The notes: generated by a model not told the origin, from the letters alone. A DNA stretch of 64,000 bases from Rhodopseudomonas pseudopalustris (GCF_900110435.1 NZ_FODT01000004.1:186001-250000), one strand, 5' to 3'; counted from the stretch's first letter, positions 55,450 to 63,859 are shown. Made by a program: numbers and translations.

Positions 55450-55757
55450 GGCCGTTTCCTCTTGGGGGTTGGTTAGTGCTTGCCGCCGAGGTTAGTCCTG
55501 CGAATGTTTTGCAGCAAGCCGCCGCGCGCGCGGCAGCCATGATTCCCGGTCGGCGATTGCCACGCGGGGCGCCGGGAGCCTGGCGGCGCGGGGCGGGGAC
55601 GCCCGCTCGGTGATCGGCGGCCGCCGGCGTCGGCAAAACTCCCAAAACCGCGCCCAACAAGTTGTTTGCAAAGCGGAACGGCGATTGCCGATGCCGATCA
55701 TATGACGTTATCGTGGCGCGGACGACCGCCGCGCGCAGCGGCGGACTGGAGTTTGGG
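55450..55757. other. 308-bp divergent promoter region
   Basis: It lies between the aldolase gene and the hypothetical membrane protein gene at 55758. Very GC-rich at first, then TGTTTGCAAAGCGG and an A+T-richer part near 55690-55715. No clear consensus element was recognised. Confidence 0.45.
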
Positions 55758-56666
55758 ATGGTTTTTCTGCTGGTGGCTGGGATTGGCTTCCTGTTGGCCG
55801 GGCTGGCGTCGATTATATTCGGCGTCCCGGTGAAGGAATTCAGCTTCGGCAATACCTTGATTCTTTCGGGTGTCGCGGGTGGGTGCACCGGCGCGATCCT
55901 GCTTGGCCTGCACGTCGTCGTCCGCGAGATTCGGGCAATGGCCGCGGTGGCCAGCGCCGCGACGCAGCAACCTCCTGCCAAGCCTCGGCCGGTGTTTCCG
56001 CCGCCGGCGTCTGCGGGCGAGGCCGACAGCAAGGACGGCCAGCTGTTCCCAGGCGATCGTTCTGAGCCCGATCTGGATGCGCCATCCGCCGGGTCTGCGG
56101 CTGCGGGGCCCGGCTCCTCGCCGCCGTGGCAGGACGAGGCAGCCACGCGCGACCGCCTCCGCCCGCGTGGCTCCGAGGCTGCTGTTCTGCCGCCTCCGCC
56201 TGCCGAATCGAACACCAAGAAGCGCAATCTTCTGTTTTCGTCCTCGTCACGGAAGGAGCGCGAGCGCGCCGCCGCCAAATCGGGCGACCCGATCGAGCCC
56301 GAGGGGACCGCACCCGAGCCTGCTTCTTCCGCACCGGCGATCCCGCCGCGCACTTTCGAGGAAGCCTGGCCGGAATCCGATCGGCCGCGTGGCGATTCCG
56401 GCGCGCGCCGTGGTCGATCGCTGTTCGGCGGCGGTGACGCGCGTGAGCCCGCACCCGCGGAGCCGGAGCGTCCCAAGTCGCCGGAGCGCACGCCCGCGCC
56501 GCGCAGCGAGGAGACGACCGAGGTGACGGTGCTGAAGTCCGGCGTCGTCGACGGGATGGCGTATTCGCTGTATTCCGACGGCTCGATCGAGGCGCAGATG
56601 CCCGAAGGCATGATGCGGTTCGCGTCGATCGACGAGCTGCGCGACCACCTCGACCAGCGCACTTAA
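55758..56666 (+). CDS. Hypothetical membrane protein with long disordered middle
   Basis: A 302-residue protein. Two N-terminal hydrophobic helices (MVFLLVAGIGFLLAGLASII and TLILSGVAGGCTGAILLGLHVV) anchor a long Pro/Ala/Glu-rich, Arg-rich region of about 180 residues. A short conserved-looking C-terminal segment follows (VLKSGVVDGMAYSLYSDGSIEAQM, then MRFASIDELRDHLDQR). That segment occurs in Bradyrhizobium-type hypothetical proteins. ATG 55758 is preferred over 55662. Function is unknown; the structure suggests an envelope-anchored scaffold with a small C-terminal domain. Confidence 0.7.
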   Translation: MVFLLVAGIGFLLAGLASIIFGVPVKEFSFGNTLILSGVAGGCTGAILLGLHVVVREIRAMAAVASAATQQPPAKPRPVFPPPASAGEADSKDGQLFPGDRSEPDLDAPSAGSAAAGPGSSPPWQDEAATRDRLRPRGSEAAVLPPPPAESNTKKRNLLFSSSSRKERERAAAKSGDPIEPEGTAPEPASSAPAIPPRTFEEAWPESDRPRGDSGARRGRSLFGGGDAREPAPAEPERPKSPERTPAPRSEETTEVTVLKSGVVDGMAYSLYSDGSIEAQMPEGMMRFASIDELRDHLDQRT

Positions 56667-56837
56667 GCTCTTGGTCTACCTTGCGTCGACTGAAGGGCGC
56701 GAAATACAGTCTTGTATTGGCGAGGTCTTTGTTGCGTTTCGGGCGCGGCCTGCCGATCATCGAGCAACCGACAAGATTCGACCGGCGCGGCGCGCGGACT
56801 ATCCGCAGCCGGCCCTGATCCGATTGGACGATCCTTC

Positions 56838-57254
56838 ATGAGCGACCCCGCGGGCAAGAGCTTCATCGAACTGACCGCGACCATCGTCTCCGCTTATGTC
56901 AGCAACAATCCGACGCCGGCGGGCGAGATTCCCGGCCTGATCGGGCAGGTGCACGCCGCTTTGCAGCGGCTGTCGAGCGGCCGCCCCGAGACTCCGGCGC
57001 TGGAGCCGGCGAAGCCCGCGGTTCCGCTGAAGAAGTCGATGACGCCGGAATATTTGATCTGCCTGGAGGACGGCAAACGCTTCAAATCGCTGAAGCGGCA
57101 TTTGCGCACGCAGTACAAGATGACCCCGGAGCAATACCGCGAGAAATGGGGACTGCCGGCCGACTACCCGATGGTCGCGCCGAACTACGCCGTGGAGCGC
57201 TCGCAGCTCGCCAAGAAGATGGGGCTCGGGCAGCAGCGCCGGCGGCGAAAATAG
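56838..57254 (+). CDS. mucR: MucR/Ros family transcriptional regulator
   Basis: A 138-residue protein of the Ros/MucR family, a prokaryotic zinc-finger-like DNA-binding protein controlling exopolysaccharide, motility and cell-cycle genes in alphaproteobacteria. The finger segment reads YLICLEDGKRFKSLKRHL, followed by KMTPEQYREKWGLPADYPM and NYAVERSQLAKKMGLG. The second His position of the Ros finger looks to be Gln (RTQY), a variation that occurs in the family. ATG 56838 gives the family-like start SDPAGKSFIELTA. It is followed by a basic C-terminal tail. MucR proteins bind A+T-rich promoter DNA and oligomerise through the N-terminus. Confidence 0.92.
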   Translation: MSDPAGKSFIELTATIVSAYVSNNPTPAGEIPGLIGQVHAALQRLSSGRPETPALEPAKPAVPLKKSMTPEYLICLEDGKRFKSLKRHLRTQYKMTPEQYREKWGLPADYPMVAPNYAVERSQLAKKMGLGQQRRRRK

Positions 57255-57485
57255 CCTTTGCGTCCGACCGGCTGACCCCGTCGAGGAAAAAAATCCGCAA
57301 GTAGGCCGTCGAGGGGCTCGCAGGGCGATCAATATTCTGAGAAAATTTTCCTATCAGGAATTTTCTTGGAGTGCTCGTCCGATGTTGCAGATCGCTTGGT
57401 CCTTCCCAGTTTCGAACGCCTCTCGGCAATCGCGCTTTCGAGCAGGCCTGTTGCGGCCGTTGCCGGCCGGTGCGGAGGCCGTGCA

Positions 57486-58088
57486 ATGAAACGGCGCGAT
57501 CGCAATCCGACCACTCGCGCAGCCGGCAAGGCCGAGATCGACTCGTTCCGCGCCCAGCATTTGACGTTGGCGGAGCGGCAGATCATGACCGCGGAAGGCA
57601 TCGCCAGCGTCACGATCGATGACGGGGAAAGCCCGCTGGCGTGGCTCGCACGCCGCAAGGGCCGCGATGGACGCAGCCTGATCAGCAGCCACCAGTTCGT
57701 CGCCGGCGAGCGATTGCGCGCGGACTTCACGCGCGGAAACCTGTCGCCGCGGGTGACCTCGAACTGGGGCGCGCCGACCGGCCGGGCAGGCAGCCGCGGG
57801 GCCGGCGAGATGACCGATCTGGTCGTGGCCTCGCGTCAGCGCGTGCAGCACGCGATCACCGCATGCGGGCCGGAATTCTCCGGCATCCTACTGGATGTTT
57901 GCTGCTTCCTGCACGGGCTTGAGGACGTCGAGCGCGAGCGTGGCTGGCCGTCGCGTTCGGCCAAGGTCGTGCTGCAACTGGCGCTCGACCGCCTGGCGCG
58001 GCACTACGGCCTTGCGCCGCGGTCCAGCGACGCGAAACCGAAAATGCGGAGTTGGCTCGCCGAGGATGCCGAATTCGTGGTGACCTGA
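57486..58088 (+). CDS. DUF6456 domain protein
   Basis: A 200-residue protein of the DUF6456 family found in alphaproteobacteria. Landmarks: SPLAWLARRKGRDGRSLISSHQFVAGERLRADFTRGNLSPRVTSNW in the centre and GWPSRSAKVVLQLALDRLARHYG near the C-terminus. A basic N-terminal extension suggests nucleic-acid contact. In some relatives DUF6456 is linked to helix-turn-helix regulators. Function is unknown. It lies 231 bp after mucR and converges on sufE (22 bp). Confidence 0.8.
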   Translation: MKRRDRNPTTRAAGKAEIDSFRAQHLTLAERQIMTAEGIASVTIDDGESPLAWLARRKGRDGRSLISSHQFVAGERLRADFTRGNLSPRVTSNWGAPTGRAGSRGAGEMTDLVVASRQRVQHAITACGPEFSGILLDVCCFLHGLEDVERERGWPSRSAKVVLQLALDRLARHYGLAPRSSDAKPKMRSWLAEDAEFVVT

Positions 58089-58110
58089 TTTCCTCGGATC
58101 GACGTCGCCT

Positions 58111-58539
58111 TCAGCTCGACGCGGCGAGTGTTTCGTGCGCGTCGAGCTTGATCCGTTCGATCATCGAGCGCAGGCCGTTGGAGCGCTGCGGCGTGAGATG
58201 TTCCCGAAAGCCGAGTTCGTCGAACACCTTGATCGGCTCCGCTGCAAGGATCTCTGTCGGCGTGCGGCCGGACACCATCGACAGCAGGATCGCGATCAGG
58301 CCGCGGACGATGTGCGCGTCACTGTCGCCGAGATAGTTCAGCACCGGCTCATCGTCGGCGCTCCGCGTCAGCTTGCGCGACAGCCAGACCTGGCTGGCGC
58401 AACCATTGACCTTGTTGGCGGACGAGTGCTGCTCCTCGGGCATCGGATCGAGCGTGCGGCCGAGCTCGATCACGTAACGATAGCGATCGTCCCAATCGTC
58501 CAGCAGTGCGAAATTGTCCCTGATTTCGTCGATCGTCAT
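58111..58539 (-). CDS. sufE: SufE cysteine desulfuration protein
   Basis: A 142-residue SufE, the sulfur shuttle that accepts persulfide from the cysteine desulfurase SufS during iron-sulfur cluster assembly. The active-site Cys47 lies in NKVNGCASQVWL. The start MTIDEIRDNFALLDDWDDRYRYVIELG and the C-terminal ILAAEPIKVFDELGFREHLTPQRSNGL are characteristic. ATG 58539 is chosen; the frame is open to 58605. The other suf genes are not in this window, so it is an orphan here. Confidence 0.94.
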   Translation of the reverse strand: MTIDEIRDNFALLDDWDDRYRYVIELGRTLDPMPEEQHSSANKVNGCASQVWLSRKLTRSADDEPVLNYLGDSDAHIVRGLIAILLSMVSGRTPTEILAAEPIKVFDELGFREHLTPQRSNGLRSMIERIKLDAHETLAASS

Positions 58540-58650
58540 CATGATCCGTATCTGCCTGCCGCGGTCCCCTACGGAACCCGATGCCTCACAGATATATTGG
58601 ATCACGTTCGCTCGAAAGCGATATCCGCCTCTTTCGACTGAAAGTCGATG

Positions 58651-59055
58651 TCAGTTGGCGGCGGTTTCGGAACCCCGCAGGCGCCATTCGACCTTGACGT
58701 CGTCGGGGTTCAGCGTGTCGCGCGGCGCGTAGCCGATCAGTTGCTCGTCGACACCTTCGACGCCATCGATCGAACCGGTCTGATCGCTGCTGCGCTTGTC
58801 GATGATGATCTTGTAGATCTTACGCGCGCCCTCCTGGGCGCGATGCCCGATCACGGTGGCGGCATGTTCCCCGATCTCGCAGGCCGAGGGCTGGCGCTTG
58901 CAGAACTGGCTGAAATCGGAGACGGCTGCGCTCGCGGCAGACACCGCTTCGGACGCGCCGATCTGCGGGAGCTTTTCGGAATCCGGCGTCTTCTCCCGGG
59001 GCAACAACACCAGGACGAGACCGAGCCAAAACGTCAACCGAAGCAGAAAGAACAT
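58651..59055 (-). CDS. DUF5330 protein
   Basis: A 134-residue protein with an N-terminal hydrophobic segment (FFLLRLTFWLGLVLVLL) and a small soluble part with FSQFCKRQPSACEIGEHAATVIG, containing two cysteines that could form a disulfide in the periplasm. This fits DUF5330, a short alphaproteobacterial family of unknown function. The C-terminal part (LNPDDVKVEWRLRG) is conserved-looking. It stands alone upstream of sufE with about 110 bp between. Confidence 0.8.
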   Translation of the reverse strand: MFFLLRLTFWLGLVLVLLPREKTPDSEKLPQIGASEAVSAASAAVSDFSQFCKRQPSACEIGEHAATVIGHRAQEGARKIYKIIIDKRSSDQTGSIDGVEGVDEQLIGYAPRDTLNPDDVKVEWRLRGSETAAN

Positions 59056-59364
59056 CGCGCGACCCCGTCGTCCAAATCCCGTTGCGATTGACCTCGCAAT
59101 CCAAGCCTTCCTTAGCTATCGGCAATGAATTCGGAGTGTTCTGGTTACTTACAATTCGAGGAAAATCCTTAAAAACAAAACGTCGAAGCGATTCGGCGTA
59201 AACATTCGATTGACGCGTCACGGTATTTCGTTTCGTGCGAATTGCGCGTCCACCATTTCGAAACCATACCGCCGCGAATTTCGAAACCATGCATTCACCA
59301 TCCGTGCCGAATGCGACCGTGATCGCAGCACAAATCCGGTGGCGTCGCGCGGTGATCGGATGCC

Positions 59365-59379
59365 TTAGCGTTCGTTTAA
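59365..59379. promoter_or_regulatory. CtrA-like box upstream of the DivJ-like kinase
   Basis: TTAG-N7-TTAA matches the alphaproteobacterial CtrA consensus TTAA-N7-TTAA with one mismatch. It lies 78 bp before the GTG start of the kinase. The kinase family acts upstream of CtrA, so feedback control is plausible. Confidence 0.45.
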
Positions 59380-59408
59380 GGTCGCTCTGACACGTTGGGC
59401 CAACCAAA

Positions 59409-59430
59409 GACGGGAGCGCTACCTCCCGTC
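59409..59430 (+). promoter_or_regulatory. Hairpin in the 5' region of the DivJ-like kinase gene
   Basis: GACGGGAG and CTCCCGTC pair perfectly around a 6-nt loop, 27 nt before the GTG start. It could influence initiation of translation or mark an operator. Nothing further supports a specific role. Confidence 0.3.
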
Positions 59431-59456
59431 ACACGGCGACAGCGAGCGCGGACAGC

Positions 59457-61280
59457 GTGGCAGTATCCAACATCATCAGCGAGTGCCTCGACGCATTGCT
59501 GCATCCGTCGGCGCGATACGACGCGCTGGCGAGCGCGCGTCATCGCGCGTTCATTGCGCCTCGCCTGCTCGGCAGCCTCGTCGCCTTCGCTGCGTTCCCG
59601 ATCTACCTCGTGCTCCGGGGCGCGCCGAGTGCGCTCGAAGCGCTGGCGTTCGCATGGCTGATCGCGCCGATTCTGCTGTCGTGGTTTCTGTCACGCACCG
59701 GCCGTTATCGTAGTGCCCATGTGCTGTCCTCGCTGTCGCTGGCGAGCCTGATCGTGATCGTCGCGGCGCAGACCGGCGGAATTTCATCTTTCGCCGCGAT
59801 CTGGCTGGTGCTGGTGCCGCTCGAGGCCGCGCTGTCGGCGTCGCGCCGTGTCGTGAGCTTCGCCGCAGCGCTCGCGCTGGGTTGCGCCGCGGCGCTGATC
59901 GCGACCGGTCAGTTCGGCTGGCTTCCGACGCCCACCGGCGCCGACGTGTCGCACGGCACGCTGATGGCGTTCAGTGTCGCATCCGCGACGCTGTACGCGG
60001 CCGGACTCGCGTTCGGCGCGGAATCGCTGGCGCGCACCAGCGACACGCTGCTCAGCGTCGAGGAGGAGCGCTACCGGCTGCTCGCCCTTCACATGAGCGA
60101 TGTGATCTCGCGCCACAGCCGCAACGGCGCGGTGCAGTTCATTTCACCGGCCGTCGAAACCCTGCTCGGTCTGCCTGCGGCTCGGCTCGCGGGGCACGGC
60201 CTGTTCGATCGGGTCCACGTCGCCGATCGGCCAGCCTATCTCAAGGCGCTGTCGGACGCAGGCCTTGGCGGCGAGGGACGCAGCGTCGAGTTCCGCGTTC
60301 GCCGCGAGGTTGCGCGCGATGATCGCGGCCGGCCGACGGCACCGGAATTCATCTGGCTTGAAATGCGCTGCCGCCCGTTTGCACCCGGCACTCAATCGTC
60401 GGCCGCCTGCGAGACCGGCGTGGTCGCGGTGATGCGCGACGTCACCGATCGCAAGCTGCAGGAACAGGCCCTGGAACAGGCGCGCGCCGAGGCGAGCCGC
60501 GCCGACGCCAGCAAGAGCCGCTTCCTTGCCACCATGAGCCACGAGCTGCGCACGCCGCTGAATGCGATCATCGGCTTCTCCGACATGATCCTGCACGAAG
60601 ACGAGCTGATGCTCGCGCCGGAGCGGCGCAAGGAATATGCGCAGCTCATCAACGATTCCGGTCAGCACCTGTTGTCGGTCGTCAACGGCATTCTCGACAT
60701 GTCGAAGATGGAATCGGGAAATTTCGAGATCGTTCCGGAGCCGTTCGCGCCGCGACCGGCGCTGCTGAATTGCTGCAATCTGCTGGCGCTGAAGGCCCGC
60801 GAGAATGGCATCGAGCTGGTGACGCGCGCGCCTGAAGATCTTCCGGAGATCGTCGGCGATGCGCGCGCGTTCAAGCAGATCCTGCTCAATCTGGTGTCGA
60901 ACGCGATCAAGTTCACAGAGCGCGGCGGCACCGTCTCCGTCGAAGCCGCCGTTGAAGCGGCGCGGCTGGTGCTGCGGGTCCGCGACAACGGCGTCGGCAT
61001 TGCGGCGGAAGACCTGAAACGGATCGGCGATCCGTTCTTCCAGGCCGGAAAGACGTATCAGCGCCGCCATGAGGGCACCGGGCTCGGCCTTTCGATCGTG
61101 AAGAGCCTGGTCGGTCTTCACGGCGGCAAGATCGACGTGACGAGCGAGGTTGATCGGGGCACGATCGTGACGATATCGCTGCCGTTGGCGCCTTCGGCGC
61201 CGTGCAACGTCACGACGCTGCAGCCGCCACAGCCGGCCGAGCCTCAATTGCAAGACTATCAGGTGAAGAAGAGTGCCTAA
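59457..61280 (+). CDS. divJ: DivJ-like PAS sensor histidine kinase
   Basis: A 607-residue membrane histidine kinase. About six N-terminal helices (residues 30-185) follow a start with LLHPSARYDALASARHRAFIAPRL, the signature I associate with DivJ. A PAS domain spans about residues 205-330 (MSDVISRHSRNGAVQFISPAVETLLG). The dimerisation domain has the phospho-acceptor His362 in MSHELRTPLNAIIGFSDM. The catalytic ATPase domain shows NLVSNAIKFT, DNGVGI and GTGLGLSIVKSLV. DivJ phosphorylates DivK in cell-polarity control in alphaproteobacteria, which bears on CtrA. A CtrA-like box lies upstream. The start is GTG 59457. It overlaps the next gene by 8 bp. DivJ assignment is probable, not certain. Confidence 0.85.
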   Translation: MAVSNIISECLDALLHPSARYDALASARHRAFIAPRLLGSLVAFAAFPIYLVLRGAPSALEALAFAWLIAPILLSWFLSRTGRYRSAHVLSSLSLASLIVIVAAQTGGISSFAAIWLVLVPLEAALSASRRVVSFAAALALGCAAALIATGQFGWLPTPTGADVSHGTLMAFSVASATLYAAGLAFGAESLARTSDTLLSVEEERYRLLALHMSDVISRHSRNGAVQFISPAVETLLGLPAARLAGHGLFDRVHVADRPAYLKALSDAGLGGEGRSVEFRVRREVARDDRGRPTAPEFIWLEMRCRPFAPGTQSSAACETGVVAVMRDVTDRKLQEQALEQARAEASRADASKSRFLATMSHELRTPLNAIIGFSDMILHEDELMLAPERRKEYAQLINDSGQHLLSVVNGILDMSKMESGNFEIVPEPFAPRPALLNCCNLLALKARENGIELVTRAPEDLPEIVGDARAFKQILLNLVSNAIKFTERGGTVSVEAAVEAARLVLRVRDNGVGIAAEDLKRIGDPFFQAGKTYQRRHEGTGLGLSIVKSLVGLHGGKIDVTSEVDRGTIVTISLPLAPSAPCNVTTLQPPQPAEPQLQDYQVKKSA

Positions 61281-62073
61281 GACGAGAAACGACGATGACG
61301 CGCCGCGGCGGCGTCGCGGCGCCGGTGCAGTGGTCGTCGCGGACGGCGACGAGCGCGGTCTGGCGATGCGGCTTCTGACGCGGAGCCCGAAGGACGTGAT
61401 CGCCGCGATGTTTGCATCCGCTGCGGTCATCGCCATCGTCAGCAATGCGATGTTGATGCAGGCGGGCCAGCATCCGTCGCCGATGTTCGGCCGCAGCGCG
61501 GCTTCGTCCTCGGTGTCCGTGGTGACGCTGCCGCGTCCGCGCCCGGCCGACCCGCGCGTTGACACCAAAGCGTTCGATCAGAAGCTGCTCGAACCGAGCG
61601 TGACCGAGCTGAAGGCCGCCGAACAGAAGCCGGTCGAGGCCAGGCCGGTCGAGCCGAAGCACATCGACATCAGGCCTGCCGAAACCAAGCGTGCCGATCC
61701 GCATCCGCGGGTTCGCACCGCCGATGCCGATCCGAATGATCCGCTCGGCAATCTCGTCCGCAACACTTCGCCGTCACGCGCGCCCGCGCCGGCGCCAGCC
61801 GCATCTGGCGTTCCGCGTCCTCCGGGGTCGATCCCGACCGCGGCGCGAGATTCGCTCGGCGACACGATCACATCGTCGCGGCGCGTCGCCTCCGTGCAGC
61901 GCGCGCTAACTGACTACGGCTACGGCCAGCTCAAGCCGACAGGTACGGTCGGCTCCGATACACAAGCCGCGATCCAGCGCTTCGAGCGCTCACGCCGGAT
62001 GCCGGTCACGGGGCAGATGTCGGACCGGCTGGTGCGTGAACTCGCCGTGGTGACGGGTCGCCCGATCGACTAA
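61273..62073 (+). CDS. Membrane-anchored peptidoglycan-binding domain protein
   Basis: A 266-residue bitopic protein with a basic cytoplasmic start (RRRRGAGAVV), one helix near residues 40-62 (VIAAMFASAAVIAIVSNAML), a Pro/Glu/Lys-rich periplasmic spacer and a C-terminal peptidoglycan-binding type 1 domain (RVASVQRALTDYGYGQLKPTG, SDTQAAIQRFERSRRMPVTG). It begins at GTG 61273, 8 bp inside the DivJ-like kinase gene, so the two are coupled. This suggests a role linking the kinase to the cell wall or septum, perhaps as a polar anchor or sensor of wall state. That is inference. Confidence 0.82.
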   Translation: MPKTRNDDDAPRRRRGAGAVVVADGDERGLAMRLLTRSPKDVIAAMFASAAVIAIVSNAMLMQAGQHPSPMFGRSAASSSVSVVTLPRPRPADPRVDTKAFDQKLLEPSVTELKAAEQKPVEARPVEPKHIDIRPAETKRADPHPRVRTADADPNDPLGNLVRNTSPSRAPAPAPAASGVPRPPGSIPTAARDSLGDTITSSRRVASVQRALTDYGYGQLKPTGTVGSDTQAAIQRFERSRRMPVTGQMSDRLVRELAVVTGRPID

Positions 62074-62100
62074 CTCTCCGCGGCCTGCTCTGGATTGTTG

Positions 62101-62156
62101 CTCTGGCACGCTTTTCTTTACGCGAAGCTGTATCCAACTCGCTCGAAAACGCTGTA
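62101..62156 (-). repeat. Dispersed repeat, family A partial copy
   Basis: Read on the minus strand this segment starts with ACAGCGTTTTCGAGCG and continues GGATAC and CGCGT, matching the first half of the family A element with several changes. It lacks the hairpin half. It is 12 bp before the DUF1491 gene. Confidence 0.55.
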
Positions 62157-62167
62157 AGCCTCGCTCC

Positions 62168-62515
62168 ATGAGACTGAAGAGTTCAATTTGGGTGTCGGCC
62201 TATCTGCGCCGGTGCCAGTCCGAGGGCGTATTCGGCGCGGTGAGCCGGCGTGGCGCCGAGGAAGCGGGCGCGGTGTTCGTCAAGGTCGTGCTGCCCGACC
62301 GCACCGCTATGCTTTACGTACCTGCGCCGCAGACCGCTTACGACGACAGCCGGCCGTTCGAGCGCGTTTTCGTGCCGGTGTCGCCGCAGCCGCAGGCCGA
62401 AGCCGCGGTGGACGAGCGTCTCGCCAAGGAAATCCGGTTCGATCCGGATGTCTGGATCGTCGAGACCGAGGACCGCGCCGGACGGCACTTCCTCGATCTC
62501 GCCAAGCAGAGCTAG
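62168..62515 (+). CDS. DUF1491 protein
   Basis: A 115-residue protein. The family pattern is visible: WVSAYLRRCQSEGVFGAVSRRGAEEAGAVFVKV, then a central acidic patch and the ending RFDPDVWIVETEDRAGRHFLDL. DUF1491 proteins are short, alphaproteobacterial and of unknown function. Family A repeats lie on both sides (partial at 62101-62156, full at 62551-62651). No operon partner is evident. Confidence 0.85.
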   Translation: MRLKSSIWVSAYLRRCQSEGVFGAVSRRGAEEAGAVFVKVVLPDRTAMLYVPAPQTAYDDSRPFERVFVPVSPQPQAEAAVDERLAKEIRFDPDVWIVETEDRAGRHFLDLAKQS

Positions 62516-62550
62516 GGCGGCTCCGAGCGAACTGAGAAATCTGGCGTCTA

Positions 62551-62651
62551 TAGCGTTTTCGAGCGAAGTGGATACCGGTACGCGTCAAGAAAACGCGTCA
62601 GAATAAAGAGTAGCTCAGGTTCTGATTCTATCAGAACCGGAGAAGCTCTAG
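62551..62651 (+). repeat. Dispersed repeat, family A copy 3
   Basis: TAGCGTTTTCGAGCGAAGTG is followed by a hairpin half (GGTTCTGATTCTATCAGAACC) and the end GAAGCTCTAG. It matches the 8754-8859 element with scattered changes. Its last bases provide the stop codon of the DUF2336 gene on the minus strand, the same relation as at livK. Confidence 0.85.
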
Positions 62652-63619
62652 CGATCGGTGCCGGTGCGTGTCGGCATCGCCGATCCCGGCTGCACCGCTG
62701 GGCGGCCGCTTTGCGGCGTCGCGGCGCGGGCGCGATGGCGTTCGTCGTCATACAGCGCGGAGCGATACTTCGCGCGCGCTGTCGCGACGGTGGCGCCGCG
62801 CCAGGCCGCCAACATGATCAGTGCGGTGCGTTCGCCGAGACGATCGTACAGCCGCGACAGACGATAGACCCGGTCGACCGACGCGCCGAGTTCCGGGTCG
62901 AGGAACATCAGCACCTGCTCGAATACCGGACCCGGCATGTCGAGCGCCTTCATCGCGCACGCCAGCGGTTCGCCGCTGCTATCGGCCACCACTCGCTCGG
63001 CGGTGTTGGTCGACAGGATCAGCGCATCGCCGAGTTCGCGGGTGAAGTTCTCGGCGTCCGACGCATAAGCCGCCATGTGCAGCGTCTCGATCGCGCGCGC
63101 CGCCCGCGGCGCGTAGATCCGCGCTGCCGGACGCAGCGGCGCCTCGGCGAGATTGTGCAGGATCAGCGTGCGCTCCCGGGTGGACGCTGCGAAGAACATC
63201 TCGTTGAGCTGCGCGGCGTCTTCAGGCTGCATCTGCAGGCTCGCCGCGCGCTGCTCGGCGTCGGTCGGCGGACGCGCCGACCGGGCAGGTGGCTCGAAGG
63301 ATGCGACGTCGATCTTTGCGGCCTGCGGCACGCGCTGCTCGGCCGATGTCCGCAACGCCAGCCGCATCGCGATCGCGGGCGGCGTGTGCGGATAGATCGA
63401 CAGCCGCGCGCGCACCACCGCACGCGTCGCGTCGTCGACCTCGTCGATCAGCCGCGACGTCAGTTCGACGAATTGCTGCTCTTCTTCGCGGGTATGTGAG
63501 GCGCTCTGCACATACAGATCCGTCAGGACCCGCAGCAACGTCGGCCGAATGTCGACGCCCTCGCGATGCGAGAGCGCCATCAGACCGTCGAATCCGGGAA
63601 ATGGTGCAGGTGTGATCAT
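62648..63619 (-). CDS. DUF2336 family protein (second copy)
   Basis: A 323-residue DUF2336 protein. Family features are ALSHREGVDIRPTLLRVLTDLYVQSASH, the EEEQQFVELTSRLIDEVDD segment, and RLALRTSAEQRVP further on. The C-terminal part is a long helical stretch (FEQVLMFLDPELGASVDRVYRLSRLY, LIMLAAWRGATVATARAKYRSAL). It differs from the 26927-28042 copy in length and detail. A perfect CtrA box lies 46 bp before the start, suggesting cell-cycle control. Its stop codon lies inside a family A repeat, and the C-terminal tail (ATPQSGRPAVQPGSAM) is Pro/Ser-rich. Confidence 0.83.
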   Translation of the reverse strand: MITPAPFPGFDGLMALSHREGVDIRPTLLRVLTDLYVQSASHTREEEQQFVELTSRLIDEVDDATRAVVRARLSIYPHTPPAIAMRLALRTSAEQRVPQAAKIDVASFEPPARSARPPTDAEQRAASLQMQPEDAAQLNEMFFAASTRERTLILHNLAEAPLRPAARIYAPRAARAIETLHMAAYASDAENFTRELGDALILSTNTAERVVADSSGEPLACAMKALDMPGPVFEQVLMFLDPELGASVDRVYRLSRLYDRLGERTALIMLAAWRGATVATARAKYRSALYDDERHRARAATPQSGRPAVQPGSAMPTRTGTDR

Positions 63620-63664
63620 GGCGTCGCAAAGCAGGACAACTACGACAAACCTACCGCGCCGAGT

Positions 63665-63679
63665 TTAATGGCGCGTTAA
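63665..63679 (-). promoter_or_regulatory. Perfect CtrA box upstream of the DUF2336 gene
   Basis: TTAA-N7-TTAA is the exact alphaproteobacterial CtrA consensus. It lies 46 bp before the start of the leftward DUF2336 gene, and another TTAA follows near 63693. The spacing suits a -35 region position. No other gene is closer, since the rightmost gene runs leftward too and ends at 63870. Confidence 0.7.
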
Positions 63680-63754
63680 GTAAAATCCTTCGTTAAGGCG
63701 GATGACGCGCTCGAGGTCAGGCGTGCGGCGGAGCGCGACTGCTTCTGACGTCAC

Positions 63755-63859
63755 TAAAGCTATTTCGGTTCTGATTGAATCAGAACCGAAGCTCTAACTT
63801 GATGTTCCGACGCATTTTCCTGACGCGGGCCGGCATCCACTTCGCTCGAAAACGCTATA
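63755..63859 (-). repeat. Dispersed repeat, family A copy 4 (inverted, diverged)
   Basis: On the minus strand it starts TATAGCGTTTTCGAGCGAAG and ends with a hairpin GGTTCTGATT with AATCAGAACC, then AAATAGCTTTA. It is the most diverged full-length copy. It lies between the CtrA-boxed promoter and the 3' end of the last gene. Confidence 0.75.

Larger units (their letters stand above)
59056..59456. other. 401-bp region before the DivJ-like kinase
   Basis: It separates DUF5330 from the kinase gene. It contains an A+T-rich part near 59140-59190, a CtrA-like box at 59365-59379 and an 8-bp hairpin at 59409-59430, listed separately. No ORF or repeat was found. Confidence 0.5.
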
